Shown: positions 29,837 through 39,266, numbered from the stretch's first letter. The stretch is DNA of 64,000 bases from Ch67 sp041395845 (GCA_041395845.1 JAWKZS010000023.1:1-64000); one strand, 5' to 3'. Notes: generated by a model not told the origin, from the letters alone. Program-made: numbers and translations.

Positions 29837-30346
29837 TCAGCGCACTGATACCACCTCATACTGCCGGGCCCGGGCGGCCTGCTGAACGCTCACCACATCG
29901 CCGCTGACGGCCTTCAGCAAAGCCTTGCCCAGCGGCGCGGCGCCCGTTACTACCACCACTTCACGCCCCTGAAAGGTTACCTTCACACCACCGGCGGCCG
30001 GCCCCAGCAACACCCACTGCACGCGCCCCTCCTCGTCTTCCAGCTCCACCAGCGCACCGATCGCAATGGCCTCATCGTCCGAAAACGCCCTGGGCGACAG
30101 AGCGCGAAACGCGGCCAGATCCGCCTCACACTCTGCCAGCCTGCGTGCCTGCCCTTCGGTCAGATAGGCGGCTTCCAATCCCAGAGTGTCATATTTGTTT
30201 TCCGCGATGTTTTCTTCGTGGGTCGCCGTTTCATACGCCCGCAGCATCGCCACCCGGGCGTTTTCCACCAGCGCCTCCAGCGCAGCGATCACCGCCTGCT
30301 GCAATGCGCTTTTATCGACAGAAGAAAATTCCCGCTCAGTTGCCAT
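29837..30346 (-). CDS. GreA/GreB family elongation-factor-like protein
   Basis: A 169-residue protein. The N-terminal coiled coil has ENKYDTLGLEAAYL near its tip, the conserved NKYDT block of a GreA/GreB-like subgroup. The C-terminal FKBP-like half (GALVELEDEEGRVQWVLLGPAAGGVKV) is the GreA/GreB C-domain. It would bind the RNA polymerase secondary channel; transcript cleavage is uncertain, as tip acidic residues are only partly kept. ATG 30346 overlaps the end of the upstream exported-protein gene by 11 bp, so the two are probably coupled. Related to, but shorter in the coil than, standard GreA. Confidence 0.78.
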   Translation of the reverse strand: MATEREFSSVDKSALQQAVIAALEALVENARVAMLRAYETATHEENIAENKYDTLGLEAAYLTEGQARRLAECEADLAAFRALSPRAFSDDEAIAIGALVELEDEEGRVQWVLLGPAAGGVKVTFQGREVVVVTGAAPLGKALLKAVSGDVVSVQQAARARQYEVVSVR

Positions 30347-31637
30347 GGGCCGCCGCCAGTGCAGAACGCACTTCGATCTCGGGCAGGGTACGCAGCTGCC
30401 GGGTGAACACCACGGGATCACCTTCCATACGATCATCCAGAAATATACTCACCACCAGCCCCATGAATCCCTTCTCGGGAAAACTGTGAATGACATAACC
30501 CAGATTGGGCAATCGCCCCGGGAACACTTCCGGTGGATCGAAGGCGGTCAGGTCATCTTCGATCAGCGGTGACACCGGTTCATTGAAATCCCCCAGATAA
30601 TCCAGATACGCCACCACATCCATATTGCGCAAGGTACTCACCCAATACCAGTTTTCGTCAGCCGTGAACGGCGTGTTGCGCATCTGCTCTTCGATGGCAC
30701 TGATTTCACCATCGACAATCCCCGGCTCCGTCGGGCCGTTGGCCATGCGTATCGTGGCACCCAGCAAGCGGTTGGCATCCAGCGACATTTTCAGATAGGG
30801 CTTGTTCATCAGCATGCGGCGGAACTCGGGCACCATAGCCCTGACATCGTACATCACCGACTTGGGATAATGATGTACCTGCATGCTCAGATGCATGATG
30901 GGCAGTTCCAGATAATACATGGTGAGGTCCAGCTGGGTGGTCGTGCGGATCGGGCCGATAATCTCGCCTTTGGGAATGGCCACCAGATCATCGTTGTTCA
31001 GCTCCATCGGAATCAGCGACGTCACCACGCCCAGATGCAGGCTGAGCTTGAGCGAATCCAGCGGCCGCTCACCGACGAAATTGGTCGCCGAAAAATCTTC
31101 CCACACCAGATGATTGTCGCGGTTGTAGCGCATCTGATAGAAATCCGTTTCCACCAGTCCCAGCTGGGAACTGTAACGCACATACTGTTCGTCAGAGCGC
31201 AGACGGGAACCTGCTACCAGATAGACAAAGCGCTCGACGCCATCGTCACCCTGCAGCTTTATCTCGGCCAGAATCTCACCGTCGTACAGATCCGCCGGCG
31301 TCCGCCGCGCCCCGGCATCCTTGAACAGGAACAGCAGTTTGTCGGTGGCATCGAAGCGTTTGGCATCACCGGCCATCGCCACATCCCAGCCCTCGAAATA
31401 GAGCGCGCCGCCGATATTGTACTGATCGATCTGAAACGGCACCGGCTCCATGACATTGTCGACCATTGCAGCCAGTGACAATTCTGTCAGCGGACGCCCC
31501 AGCGCCTGTGGCAGATCATCACCTTCAATCGTCATCACCTTGAACGCCTCCTGGGCGTTCAGCGGCGGCAACATTTCCGCGATGGCATTTCCAACCCACA
31601 ACTGAGACAGCAACAGCACCAGTACACGCAGCAGCAT
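30336..31637 (-). CDS. exported protein of unknown function
   Basis: A 433-residue protein with a signal peptide (1-20, ending NAIA). I do not recognise the family. Landmarks are ADLYDGEILAEIKLQGDDG, a run of Tyr/Leu strands (LTMYYLELPIMHLSMQVHHYP), and a region near 315-360 (RNTPFTADENWYWVSTLRNMDVVAYLDYL). The strand-rich composition suggests a beta-sandwich or lipid-binding protein of the periplasm. ATG 31637 has GGGGGA 6 bp upstream; longer frames lack this. It is followed by the GreA/B-like gene with an 11-bp overlap. Confidence 0.65.
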   Translation of the reverse strand: MLLRVLVLLLSQLWVGNAIAEMLPPLNAQEAFKVMTIEGDDLPQALGRPLTELSLAAMVDNVMEPVPFQIDQYNIGGALYFEGWDVAMAGDAKRFDATDKLLFLFKDAGARRTPADLYDGEILAEIKLQGDDGVERFVYLVAGSRLRSDEQYVRYSSQLGLVETDFYQMRYNRDNHLVWEDFSATNFVGERPLDSLKLSLHLGVVTSLIPMELNNDDLVAIPKGEIIGPIRTTTQLDLTMYYLELPIMHLSMQVHHYPKSVMYDVRAMVPEFRRMLMNKPYLKMSLDANRLLGATIRMANGPTEPGIVDGEISAIEEQMRNTPFTADENWYWVSTLRNMDVVAYLDYLGDFNEPVSPLIEDDLTAFDPPEVFPGRLPNLGYVIHSFPEKGFMGLVVSIFLDDRMEGDPVVFTRQLRTLPEIEVRSALAAAHGN

Positions 31638-31782
31638 TTTTTCGTTCCCCCAAGTCATCTGAAATCCGGGAGCATGGGCGCCCCCCAAACAACAACTCCC
31701 CGGATGATAACGATTACACCTGCCGACACAACGCCGACAGTGCAGCAAGTGGCGCGAAAAGCGATATGACTGACAGTCGGTA

Positions 31783-32400
31783 TCAGTCCCAGCGGGATGG
31801 CGCGTAACGAAATACCGGCAGCGCAATCTTCCAGCGAATGGCACACATCCTCAGCAGCAGCCCGACACTGAACGCCGCCAGCAGCGTGGTATCCGCATCA
31901 GTTTGCTGCTCCAGCATCCACAGATACAGGGCACCCACCACCAGCGAAACGCTTGCATAGAGTTCGTGTCGCAACACCATCGGGGTCCGGTTGCACAGAA
32001 TGTCCCGCAGGATGCCACCAAAAATCCCGGTAATGACACCGGCCATGAGCACCACCGGCAACTGATAGCCCAGCCGCAGGGCCACATCACAGCCAATCAG
32101 CGTGAACGCCACCAGACCGATCGCATCCAGTACCAGAAACAGCTGCTGTAGCTGACGCAGAAAACGTGCGATCACCACGGTCAGCAGGCCGCTGCCGAGG
32201 GTCAGATAGATGTAAGCGGGATGCTGGGTCCAGGTGACCGGAAAATTCCCCAGCAGAATATCGCGCACCGTACCACCGCCAAGCGCGGTGACAAACGCGA
32301 TCAGGGCAACACCAAACAGGTCCATATTGCGGCGCCCGGCGGCAAGGGCCCCGGACATGGCTTCGGCGGCAATGGCAATCAGATAGACAGAGGTCAGCAC
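31783..32400 (-). CDS. TRIC/UPF0126 family cation channel (YicG/YadS-like)
   Basis: A 205-residue inner-membrane protein of two repeated three-helix units plus one, as in bacterial TRIC channels. Both units carry the pattern GG[GI][TL]RDI (ALGGGTVRDILLG and IFGGILRDILCN), the K+-binding/gating site of UPF0126. It begins with GTG 32400; AGGAG lies 6 bp upstream. A tandem glycine riboswitch is directly upstream, so glycine controls it. In gammaproteobacteria this family is often under glycine riboswitches and may move glycine or a linked ion; which is not settled. Confidence 0.87.
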   Translation of the reverse strand: MLTSVYLIAIAAEAMSGALAAGRRNMDLFGVALIAFVTALGGGTVRDILLGNFPVTWTQHPAYIYLTLGSGLLTVVIARFLRQLQQLFLVLDAIGLVAFTLIGCDVALRLGYQLPVVLMAGVITGIFGGILRDILCNRTPMVLRHELYASVSLVVGALYLWMLEQQTDADTTLLAAFSVGLLLRMCAIRWKIALPVFRYAPSRWD

Positions 32401-32411
32401 ACAGGTCTCCT

Positions 32412-32602
32412 GCGATGACGTGGCCTCTCCCCCTGTCCCCGGTACCTGAGAGTTTACAGGGTGAGCCCCTGCTTGCCCCTTCGGTGGACTGACGTGCAGT
32501 CGCTCTCCAGACGGCGTTAATGGGTGGTCGCAGTATGTGGGCCTGAGCGTTTATGGGAGTTTGCGCCTTCGGCGGGGTGGCGGGCACCCTCTCTCCTGCG
32601 AG
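32412..32602 (-). promoter_or_regulatory. tandem glycine riboswitch
   Basis: Two glycine aptamers in the 5' UTR of the TRIC gene, read on the minus strand. Aptamer 1 (from about 32602) has GGAGAG, CCGCCGAAGGCGCAAACTC and CGCTCAGG. Aptamer 2 has GGAGAGCG, CACCGAAGGGGCAAGC, AACTCTCAGGTACCG and GGACAGGGGG. These are the conserved GGAGAG, CCGAAGGxGCAA and CTCAGG cores. A CAGG-AGA-CCTG stem then covers the AGGAG of the gene, giving a translational or mixed switch, probably ON with glycine. Confidence 0.88.
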
Positions 32603-32816
32603 TGGACGAATTATAGCCAACCCAATACCCAAGGGCCAGTGCAGTGGCCAGGCTGTTCGGCGCAGACACCGTCCATGGCGTCGGATACCTTTACAAAATT
32701 GCCAACCACGTCACATCCATAAAGCCTAACTATCTGAATAAAAAGGCATTAGAGAATCGGCCCGATTCCTGCTTGGGTTTGCGCGCAATTCACTTTCAAT
32801 CCCATTGGGGGGTACC

Positions 32817-33551
32817 ATGATCAAGCAAACCACTCGCCGACTCGGCGCTTTGGCTATCGGCATATTCGCTGCCAACGCCGGCGCCGCAGTCATCAGCGAC
32901 AGCGACAACTTCAGCTTCAGCAACCTGTCTTTCTATGACTACTCCTACGGCGGCCCAAACGCATCCGCAGCAACCCGCACACGGAATAGCTACGTAAACC
33001 TCAATGGCTTCGACAGCAGCCTGGGTACGCTGACCGACGTCACGCTGTCGTTCACCACCAACTGGGGTCTGGGTGCCCGTATCAGCGCCGAAGACACCTA
33101 CAACAACTGGGGCACCGACTACACCAACGGCAGCGTTCGGACCACTTCCACCATGACCATTGACCTGGTGAATCCGAACGGCCCTGAGAGCACTCGCGCA
33201 CGGGCAGAAACCACCAGCTGTTCAGACAGCGGTCTGTGGAGCGCGGAGTGTTCGAACAGCTCTTACAGCAACGGCACGTTCAATGGCGGTCTGAATCTGG
33301 CCGGTATCGACCTGTCCGAATTCCTCGACACTACCGTTACCCTGCGCATCACCCAGCTGCTTGGCGCCCTGCTGACCAGCTGCGATAGCGACTCCGACTG
33401 TTACGGCTGGAACACCAATAACGGCTGGACAGGCAACCTCACCATTGCCTACACCTATGACGAAGTCAGCGTGCCGGAACCGGCTACTCTGGGCCTGCTG
33501 GGCCTGGGTCTGCTGGGCCTGGGCGTTGCTCGCCGCAAGGCCAAAGCCTGA
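32817..33551 (+). CDS. PEP-CTERM sorting-domain protein
   Basis: A 244-residue exported protein. Signal peptide 1-24; a Ser/Asn/Thr-rich strand-like body (choice-of-anchor or adhesion type) with two disulfide-like Cys pairs (TTSCSDSGLWSAECS; SCDSDSDCYG). The C-terminal 26 residues start VPEPATLGLLGLGLLGLG and end in ARRKAKA, the PEP-CTERM signal cut by exosortase (EpsH). It therefore implies an exosortase and exopolysaccharide locus elsewhere in the genome. ATG 32817 has GGGGGG at 4 bp. Function beyond surface display is unknown. Confidence 0.85.
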   Translation: MIKQTTRRLGALAIGIFAANAGAAVISDSDNFSFSNLSFYDYSYGGPNASAATRTRNSYVNLNGFDSSLGTLTDVTLSFTTNWGLGARISAEDTYNNWGTDYTNGSVRTTSTMTIDLVNPNGPESTRARAETTSCSDSGLWSAECSNSSYSNGTFNGGLNLAGIDLSEFLDTTVTLRITQLLGALLTSCDSDSDCYGWNTNNGWTGNLTIAYTYDEVSVPEPATLGLLGLGLLGLGVARRKAKA

Positions 33552-33562
33552 TCAGCCCACTG

Positions 33563-33593
33563 AAAAAGCCGCGATCAACGTCGCGGCTTTTTT
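33563..33593. terminator. intrinsic terminator after the PEP-CTERM gene
   Basis: AAAAAGCCGCGA, loop TCAACG, TCGCGGCTTTTTT. A strong stem with a T run on plus and A run upstream, so it can work in both directions. Confidence 0.9.
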
Positions 33594-33674
33594 CATCCAG
33601 CACGCTTGTTCCATCCCTTTTGCCCTCGCTTTTCAACAACCAATCCCCGGGTACCACCCCGCCCCACCCCGGTT

Positions 33675-33680
33675 TATAAT
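33675..33680 (+). promoter_or_regulatory. -10 box for tex
   Basis: TATAAT, 44 bp before the tex ATG. No clear -35 is seen in the C-rich upstream stretch. Confidence 0.45.
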
Positions 33681-33724
33681 CCCCCGCTTCCCCCTCAGGT
33701 AGTAGCCACGAGACCCTACACAAG

Positions 33725-36079
33725 ATGATCAATATCGCCAAACTGATTGCCCAGGAACTGGGCGTCAACCCTGCCCAGGTCAATGCCGCCGTCGCCCTGC
33801 TGGACGAAGGCGCCACCGTTCCCTTCATCGCCCGTTACCGGAAAGAAGCCACTGGCGGCCTCGATGACACCCAGCTGCGGAACCTGGAAGAACGCCTGCG
33901 CTACCTGCGGGAAATGGAAGAACGCCGCGAAGCCATCCTCAAAAGCATCCGTGAGCAGGACAAACTCACACCGGAACTGGAAGCCGCGATCAACGCCGCC
34001 GACACCAAGACCGGCCTCGAAGACTTGTATCTGCCCTACAAGCCCAAGCGTCGCACCAAGGCCATGATTGCCCGCGAAGCCGGTCTCGAACCGCTGGCGC
34101 AGGATCTGTTCGGCAACCCGGAACTGAATCCGGAACAGGAAGCGGAAAAATATATCGACGCGGAAAAAGGCGTGGCCGACGTGAAAGCGGCACTGGAAGG
34201 CGCCAAATACATCCTGATGGAACAGTTCGGCGAAGATGCCGCCCTGCTGGGTAAATTGCGCGGCTTCCTGTTCAACACCGGCATCCTCACTGCCAAGCTG
34301 GTGGATGGAAAGGAAGAAGCCGGCGCCAAATTCCGCGACTATTTCGATCACAAGGAAGCCCTGAAATCCGCTCCATCCCACCGCGCATTGGCGATGTTCC
34401 GCGGTCGCAATGAAGGCGTGCTGCAACTGGCCATCACCGTCGACCAGGAAGAAGAAAGCAGCCGCCATCCCTGCGAAGACATGATCGCGCAGCAATTCGA
34501 TATCCGTGACCAGGGCCGCCCGGCGGACAAGTGGCTGCAGGAAGTGGTGCGCTGGACCTGGAAAATCAAACTGCTCACCCATCTGGAAACCGATCTGCTG
34601 GGTGAACTGCGCGAAAAGGCTGAAGCCGAAGCCATCAAGGTATTCGCCATGAACCTGAAGGACCTGCTGATGGCTGCCCCTGCTGGCCCCCGCGCCACCA
34701 TGGGCCTCGACCCCGGCCTGCGCACCGGCGTGAAAGTCGCCGTAGTGGATGCCACCGGCCAGCTGGTGGAGCACGGCGCCATCTTTCCCCATGAACCGCG
34801 CAACCAGTGGGATGAATCGCTGAAAGTGCTGGCGCATCTGGTGAAAAAGCACAACGTCGAACTGATTGCCATCGGCAACGGCACCGCCTCGCGGGAAACC
34901 GACAAGCTGGCGGCGGAACTCATCAAGAAGCACCCCGAACTGAAAGTGCAGAAAATCGTGGTGAGCGAAGCCGGCGCGTCGGTATATTCCGCCTCCGAAC
35001 TTGCCGCGAAGGAATTCCCCAAACTGGATGTGTCCTACCGCGGTGCCGTGTCCATTGCCCGCCGCCTGCAGGACCCGCTCGCCGAACTGGTGAAAATCGA
35101 TCCCAAGTCGATCGGTGTAGGCCAGTACCAGCATGACGTGTCGCAAACCCAGCTGGCCCGCAGCCTCGACGCGGTGGTGGAAGACTGCGTAAACGCCGTC
35201 GGCGTCGATGTGAATACGGCTTCAGAAGCTTTGCTGGCACGGATTTCCGGTTTGAACAAAACCATCGCCGGCAACATTGTGAATTTCCGCAATGCCAACG
35301 GCCAGTTCGCCAGCCGCGACGCCCTCAAGCAGGTACCGCGCCTGGGTGACAAAACCTTTGAACAGGCGGCCGGCTTTCTGCGCATCATGAATGGCAGCAA
35401 CCCGCTGGACCGTTCCGCCGTGCACCCGGAAGCCTATCCGATCGTGGAAAAAATCGCGCAGAAGAACGAGCGCCAGGTGATTCAGGTGGTTGGCGATATA
35501 GGCTTTCTGAAAAAGCTCGCGGCCAACGATTACGTCGATGACAAATTCGGCTTGCCCACCGTCACCGACATTCTGAAGGAACTGGAAAAACCCGGCCGGG
35601 ACCCGCGCCCTGAGTTCAAGACCGCCGAATTCAAGGAAGGCGTCGAAACCATGGACGACCTCAAGCCCGGCATGATCCTGGAAGGCGTCGTCACCAACGT
35701 TACCAACTTCGGCGCGTTCGTGGACATCGGCGTGCATCAGGATGGTCTGGTGCACATTTCACTGCTGTCCAACACCTACGTGGCCGATCCCCGCGAAGTG
35801 GTCAAGGCCGGCGACATCGTGCAAGTAAAAGTCATCGAGATCGATCTGCCCCGCAAGCGTATCAGCCTGAGCATGAAGCTGGACGAAGCGGCTGGCGAGA
35901 AAATCGATGGCAAGCGCCCCACCACCAACAAATTCGGCAAGCATGTAGAAAGCAAAGGTGGCAGCAACAAATCCTTTGCTGGCAAACTCGCCGGCAAGGG
36001 CCCTGCCAATGCCCCCGGCAAATCCGGCACCTTCGCCGATCTGTTTGCCAATGCCCGCTCACTGAAAGACAAGAAGTAA
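33725..36079 (+). CDS. tex: Tex transcription accessory protein
   Basis: A 784-residue RNA-binding protein. The N-terminal helical domain (INIAKLIAQELGVNPAQVNAAVALLDEGATVPFIARYRKE...) and the YqgF-like RNase-H fold (about 330-450, MGLDPGLRTGVKVAVVD) are present. A HhH pair (about 490-560, LARISGLNKTIAGNIVNFRN) and a C-terminal S1 domain (about 655-725, GMILEGVVTNVTNFGAFVDIGVHQDGLVHIS) follow. Tex binds RNA/DNA and supports transcription and virulence functions; the exact reaction is debated. Complete, with its own terminator. Known neighbours of tex in Pseudomonas are ompR-envZ and gshA, as nearly here. Confidence 0.96.
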   Translation: MINIAKLIAQELGVNPAQVNAAVALLDEGATVPFIARYRKEATGGLDDTQLRNLEERLRYLREMEERREAILKSIREQDKLTPELEAAINAADTKTGLEDLYLPYKPKRRTKAMIAREAGLEPLAQDLFGNPELNPEQEAEKYIDAEKGVADVKAALEGAKYILMEQFGEDAALLGKLRGFLFNTGILTAKLVDGKEEAGAKFRDYFDHKEALKSAPSHRALAMFRGRNEGVLQLAITVDQEEESSRHPCEDMIAQQFDIRDQGRPADKWLQEVVRWTWKIKLLTHLETDLLGELREKAEAEAIKVFAMNLKDLLMAAPAGPRATMGLDPGLRTGVKVAVVDATGQLVEHGAIFPHEPRNQWDESLKVLAHLVKKHNVELIAIGNGTASRETDKLAAELIKKHPELKVQKIVVSEAGASVYSASELAAKEFPKLDVSYRGAVSIARRLQDPLAELVKIDPKSIGVGQYQHDVSQTQLARSLDAVVEDCVNAVGVDVNTASEALLARISGLNKTIAGNIVNFRNANGQFASRDALKQVPRLGDKTFEQAAGFLRIMNGSNPLDRSAVHPEAYPIVEKIAQKNERQVIQVVGDIGFLKKLAANDYVDDKFGLPTVTDILKELEKPGRDPRPEFKTAEFKEGVETMDDLKPGMILEGVVTNVTNFGAFVDIGVHQDGLVHISLLSNTYVADPREVVKAGDIVQVKVIEIDLPRKRISLSMKLDEAAGEKIDGKRPTTNKFGKHVESKGGSNKSFAGKLAGKGPANAPGKSGTFADLFANARSLKDKK

Positions 36080-36100
36080 GATCGTATCCACCAGAACAAA

Positions 36101-36124
36101 GGGGCTCCGCAAGAGCCCCTTTTT
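36101..36124 (+). terminator. intrinsic terminator of tex
   Basis: GGGGCTC, loop CGCAA, GAGCCCC, then TTTTT, 22 bp after the tex stop. Confidence 0.92.
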
Positions 36125-36162
36125 CATTGCCGGTCTGACGGCATCACGACGACCAAAACCCA

Positions 36163-37038
36163 TTACACCAGCTCGATGCGTTCCGGCTCGATGCGGATTT
36201 TCTTCTGTTTGAACAGATTGCCGATCGCCTTTTTGTAGCTGGCCTTGCTGACACGGTACTGCCGGTAAATATCATCCGGCGCGCTCTTGTCGGTCAGCAC
36301 CGAAGCACCGCCGTTTTCCCGCAAGTGCTGGAGGATTTTCTCCGCCAGTTCATCCCGTGCCGCCTGATTCTGCAGGTGCAGGCACAGATCGATCTTGCCG
36401 TCACTCCGGATCGCTTTGATAAAGCCTTTCAGCTTCTGGCCGATGCGCAATGGTTGCAGCAAATCGGAATTGAAGATCACTCCCAGGGCGACGTTATCAA
36501 TTACCGCCTTGAAACCCAGATCGGTTTTGCCACAGACCAGCAGATTGACCGGCTGCCCGGGACGCAGACTGCTGCTGCGCTCCTTCAGGTGTCGATTGAG
36601 CCGGGTAGATGCCGCCACCCGCCCGCTTTCCTCATCACAGAAAACATGCACGACATACGATTTGCCGACTTCCATGGGCTTGTGCTGCTCGCTGAAGGGC
36701 ACCAGCAAATCCTTGGGCAATCCCCAGTCCAGAAACGCGCCGACCGGATTCACGGCCACCACTTTCAGATAGGCGCATTCCCCCACCTGGGCTCTGGGCT
36801 TGTCGGTGGTGGCCACCAGACGATCTTCGGAATCGACGTACACGAACACGTCGAGTGCGTCACCCACCTTGCACCCGGCCGGAACGTAACGTCGTGGCAA
36901 CAGGATATCGCCCAGGCGGCGGCCATCCAGGTACACCCCGAAATCCACCGTACGCGCGACTCGCAAACGGTTGAAGCGACCAACCTGGGTTTCGTTGTCG
37001 TTAAGATCAGAATTCAATGAACTATCTCCAGTGGCCAT
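36163..37038 (-). CDS. S1-like RNA-binding protein (CvfB/YitL family)
   Basis: A 291-residue protein with tandem S1/OB domains and a C-terminal winged helix, as in CvfB (PF13509-type). Signs are GRFNRLRVARTVDFGVYLDG (S1-1), GECAYLKVVAVNPVGAFLDWGLPKDLLVPF (S1-2), a third S1 to about 215, and the wHTH YRVSKASYKKAIGNLFKQKKIRI. It binds RNA; in firmicutes CvfB controls virulence genes. ATG 37038 is the first in frame after the nonconserved upstream stretch. It ends 39 bp after the tex terminator on the opposite strand. Confidence 0.8.
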   Translation of the reverse strand: MATGDSSLNSDLNDNETQVGRFNRLRVARTVDFGVYLDGRRLGDILLPRRYVPAGCKVGDALDVFVYVDSEDRLVATTDKPRAQVGECAYLKVVAVNPVGAFLDWGLPKDLLVPFSEQHKPMEVGKSYVVHVFCDEESGRVAASTRLNRHLKERSSSLRPGQPVNLLVCGKTDLGFKAVIDNVALGVIFNSDLLQPLRIGQKLKGFIKAIRSDGKIDLCLHLQNQAARDELAEKILQHLRENGGASVLTDKSAPDDIYRQYRVSKASYKKAIGNLFKQKKIRIEPERIELV

Positions 37039-37216
37039 GAGGTGGTGTTGGGTGACAGCAGCGGGTTGGCTGCCAGCGGCGCCATTATCGCGTAAAAGGC
37101 CGTGCCATGCATTGCCTGCCCGCTGCACCGGCGGGACCCCGGCAATATTGACCATTTGCATCCCTGCGCCTTTCACGCATAATCCGGTCAGCCTTTTCTC
37201 CGCACAGGATCACTGC

Positions 37217-38794
37217 GTGACTGACACTTTTCTGCAACGGCTTGAATCCATTCGTGAATCCGGACTGCACCACCACCTGACCCAGCTCAAGCGCGGGCTG
37301 GAAAAGGAAAGCCTGCGCATCACGCCCGACGGCCACCTGGCACAGAGTCGCCATCCGGAAGTGCTCGGTTCGGCGCTGACGCACAAGTGGATCACCACCG
37401 ATTATTCGGAGGCACTGCTGGAATTCATCACACCAGCGTTCAACGACCTGCAGCGCCCGCTGCGCTTCCTCAGCGACATCCATCGCTTTGTCTATCAGCA
37501 CCTGGGGGACGAAAAAATCTGGGTGAACAGCATGCCGTGCATCCTCGGCGATGAGCTGAACATCCCGATTGCAGAATATGGCAGCTCCAATTCCGGCCGC
37601 ATGAAACACGTGTATCGTCATGGCCTGTGGCACCGCTATGGCCGCTACATGCAGACCATCGCCGGCATTCATTACAATCTGTCGATTCCCGAATCGTTCT
37701 GGCAGATGTACCACAGCCTTCAGCGCAGCGACGACTCACTGCAGGACTTCATTTCCGAAAACTATTTCGCGCTGATCCGGAATTTCCTGCGCAACGTGGG
37801 CCTGGTGGTTTACCTGTTCGGCGCTTCGCCGGCGGTGTGCCCGAGCTTTCTGCACGGCCGCGACCACAAGCTGGAAACCCTCAACAACCACACGCTCTAC
37901 ACCCGTTACGGCACTTCCCTGCGCATGAGCGACCTGGGTTATCACAACGATGCGCAAAGTGGTTTGAAGGTATCCTACAACTCCCTGAACGAATATGTGC
38001 GTTCGTTGCAGCACGCCATTCGCACGCCTTACGCGGAATACGAAAAAATTGGCGTGACCCGGAACGGTGAATACCAGCAGCTGAACACCAACATTCTGCA
38101 GATCGAAAACGAGTTCTACAGCAGCATCCGCCCCAAGCGCACCACCCACCGCGGCGAACGTCCCACCTGCGCGCTGGCCTCCCGCGGTGTGGAATACGTG
38201 GAACTGCGCTGCGTGGATCTGGATCCGTTCAGCCCGATGGGCATCAATGAATCCCAGATGATGCTGCTGGACGTGTTTGCGCTTTACTGCATGCTGCAGG
38301 ACAGCCCGCCCATCGATGACATTGATCAGGAATGCAATTCCCACAATCTGCAGACCATCGTCAGCCAGGGCCGCAATCCGGACCTGAAACTGAATTCCCG
38401 TTGCAACAAACAACCCTTCCGGCAGTGGGCCCAGGAGCGGCTGGACGGCATGCTGCAGGTGGCGCGTCTGTTCGATCATGCCTACCAGAATGACGCGCAC
38501 AGTACGGTGGTGCGCCAGCAGATGGAAAAGCTGAAAGACCCGAACCTGACCCCGTCGGCCCGGGTCATGCGCCAGCTGAGCGCGCGGGATCAGTCGTTCT
38601 TCCAGTTTGCGATGCACTGCGCGCTGGAGCAGGAAAAATTCTTCCGCAACCAGCCGTTGCCGCCAGATGAGTGCGTACCGTTTCTGCACGAGGCCAAACG
38701 CTCGCTGGAAGAACAAAGACGGCTGGAAGCCAGTGACAACATCAGTTTTGAGCAGTATCTTGAGGACTTCTTTGCACCCACCGTTGGGTGCTGA
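37217..38794 (+). CDS. gshA: Glutamate-cysteine ligase
   Basis: A 525-residue cytoplasmic enzyme that joins L-Glu and L-Cys with ATP, first step of glutathione synthesis. It belongs to the gamma-proteobacterial class (GCS_A): LKRGLEKESLRITPDGHLAQ near the N-terminus, THKWITTDYSEALLEFITP, SMPCIL, and VEYVELRCVDLDPF in the core. The start is GTG 37217, with AGGA 7 bp upstream. The frame stays open to 36971, but the extra N-terminus lacks similarity. Divergent from the CvfB-like gene. Confidence 0.95.
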   Translation: MTDTFLQRLESIRESGLHHHLTQLKRGLEKESLRITPDGHLAQSRHPEVLGSALTHKWITTDYSEALLEFITPAFNDLQRPLRFLSDIHRFVYQHLGDEKIWVNSMPCILGDELNIPIAEYGSSNSGRMKHVYRHGLWHRYGRYMQTIAGIHYNLSIPESFWQMYHSLQRSDDSLQDFISENYFALIRNFLRNVGLVVYLFGASPAVCPSFLHGRDHKLETLNNHTLYTRYGTSLRMSDLGYHNDAQSGLKVSYNSLNEYVRSLQHAIRTPYAEYEKIGVTRNGEYQQLNTNILQIENEFYSSIRPKRTTHRGERPTCALASRGVEYVELRCVDLDPFSPMGINESQMMLLDVFALYCMLQDSPPIDDIDQECNSHNLQTIVSQGRNPDLKLNSRCNKQPFRQWAQERLDGMLQVARLFDHAYQNDAHSTVVRQQMEKLKDPNLTPSARVMRQLSARDQSFFQFAMHCALEQEKFFRNQPLPPDECVPFLHEAKRSLEEQRRLEASDNISFEQYLEDFFAPTVGC

Positions 38795-39050
38795 TCGGGG
38801 TGGCAGTTGAGCTTTGCGCTATAACATTCTGAATCGCAAGGACTTTTGTCAGCACAATCTGGCCATGAGCGCGGTTGATGTGCAAAAAATCAAGCAGTTA
38901 GCGTGACTTCCTCGAAACCACTGCTACTCTTGAATTCAGATGTCGCATTTTCAAGGCTGTTATCACGGAAGCAAGCAGTAGCCTGGAACGCCCGTCCAGC
39001 GACATTTTGCAGCAGTACCACTGTCTACCGCATAACGAGGCAAGGGGCCG

Positions 39051-39266
39051 ATGACTTTTAAAGAAATGGACAACCAGAACTGGAGTATCGAGACGCTGAA
39101 CAAGGCCTACCGTCAAGGCTACATGTTCGGTCTGAGCGGCGAGCCCCAGGACACCTGTCCCTACAAGTCCGACGTAATCGCTGCCGCATGGGAAGCTGGC
39201 TGGAACGATGGCCGCTCCCAGGCACTCCCCCATCACGATCACGAACAGGACATGGCAATCGCCTGA
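39051..39266 (+). CDS. RMF-like ribosome modulation factor
   Basis: A 71-residue protein with the ribosome modulation factor pattern: AYRQGYMFGLSGEPQDTCPY followed by AWEAGWNDGR, close to the RMF motif with GY, CPY and GW[RN] (recalled). RMF dimerises 70S into inactive 100S ribosomes in stationary phase. It has an 18-residue N-terminal addition (MTFKEMDNQNWSIETLNK) and a His-rich tail (HHDHEQD) not seen in E. coli RMF, so it may be a divergent member. SD AAGGGG precedes ATG. Alone in its stretch. Confidence 0.75.
   Translation: MTFKEMDNQNWSIETLNKAYRQGYMFGLSGEPQDTCPYKSDVIAAAWEAGWNDGRSQALPHHDHEQDMAIA

Noticed and set aside
32620..32816. Sigma-54 site before the PEP-CTERM gene
   Set aside because: No TGGCAC-N5-TTGC match was found in the 200 bp upstream; no other signal seen there.
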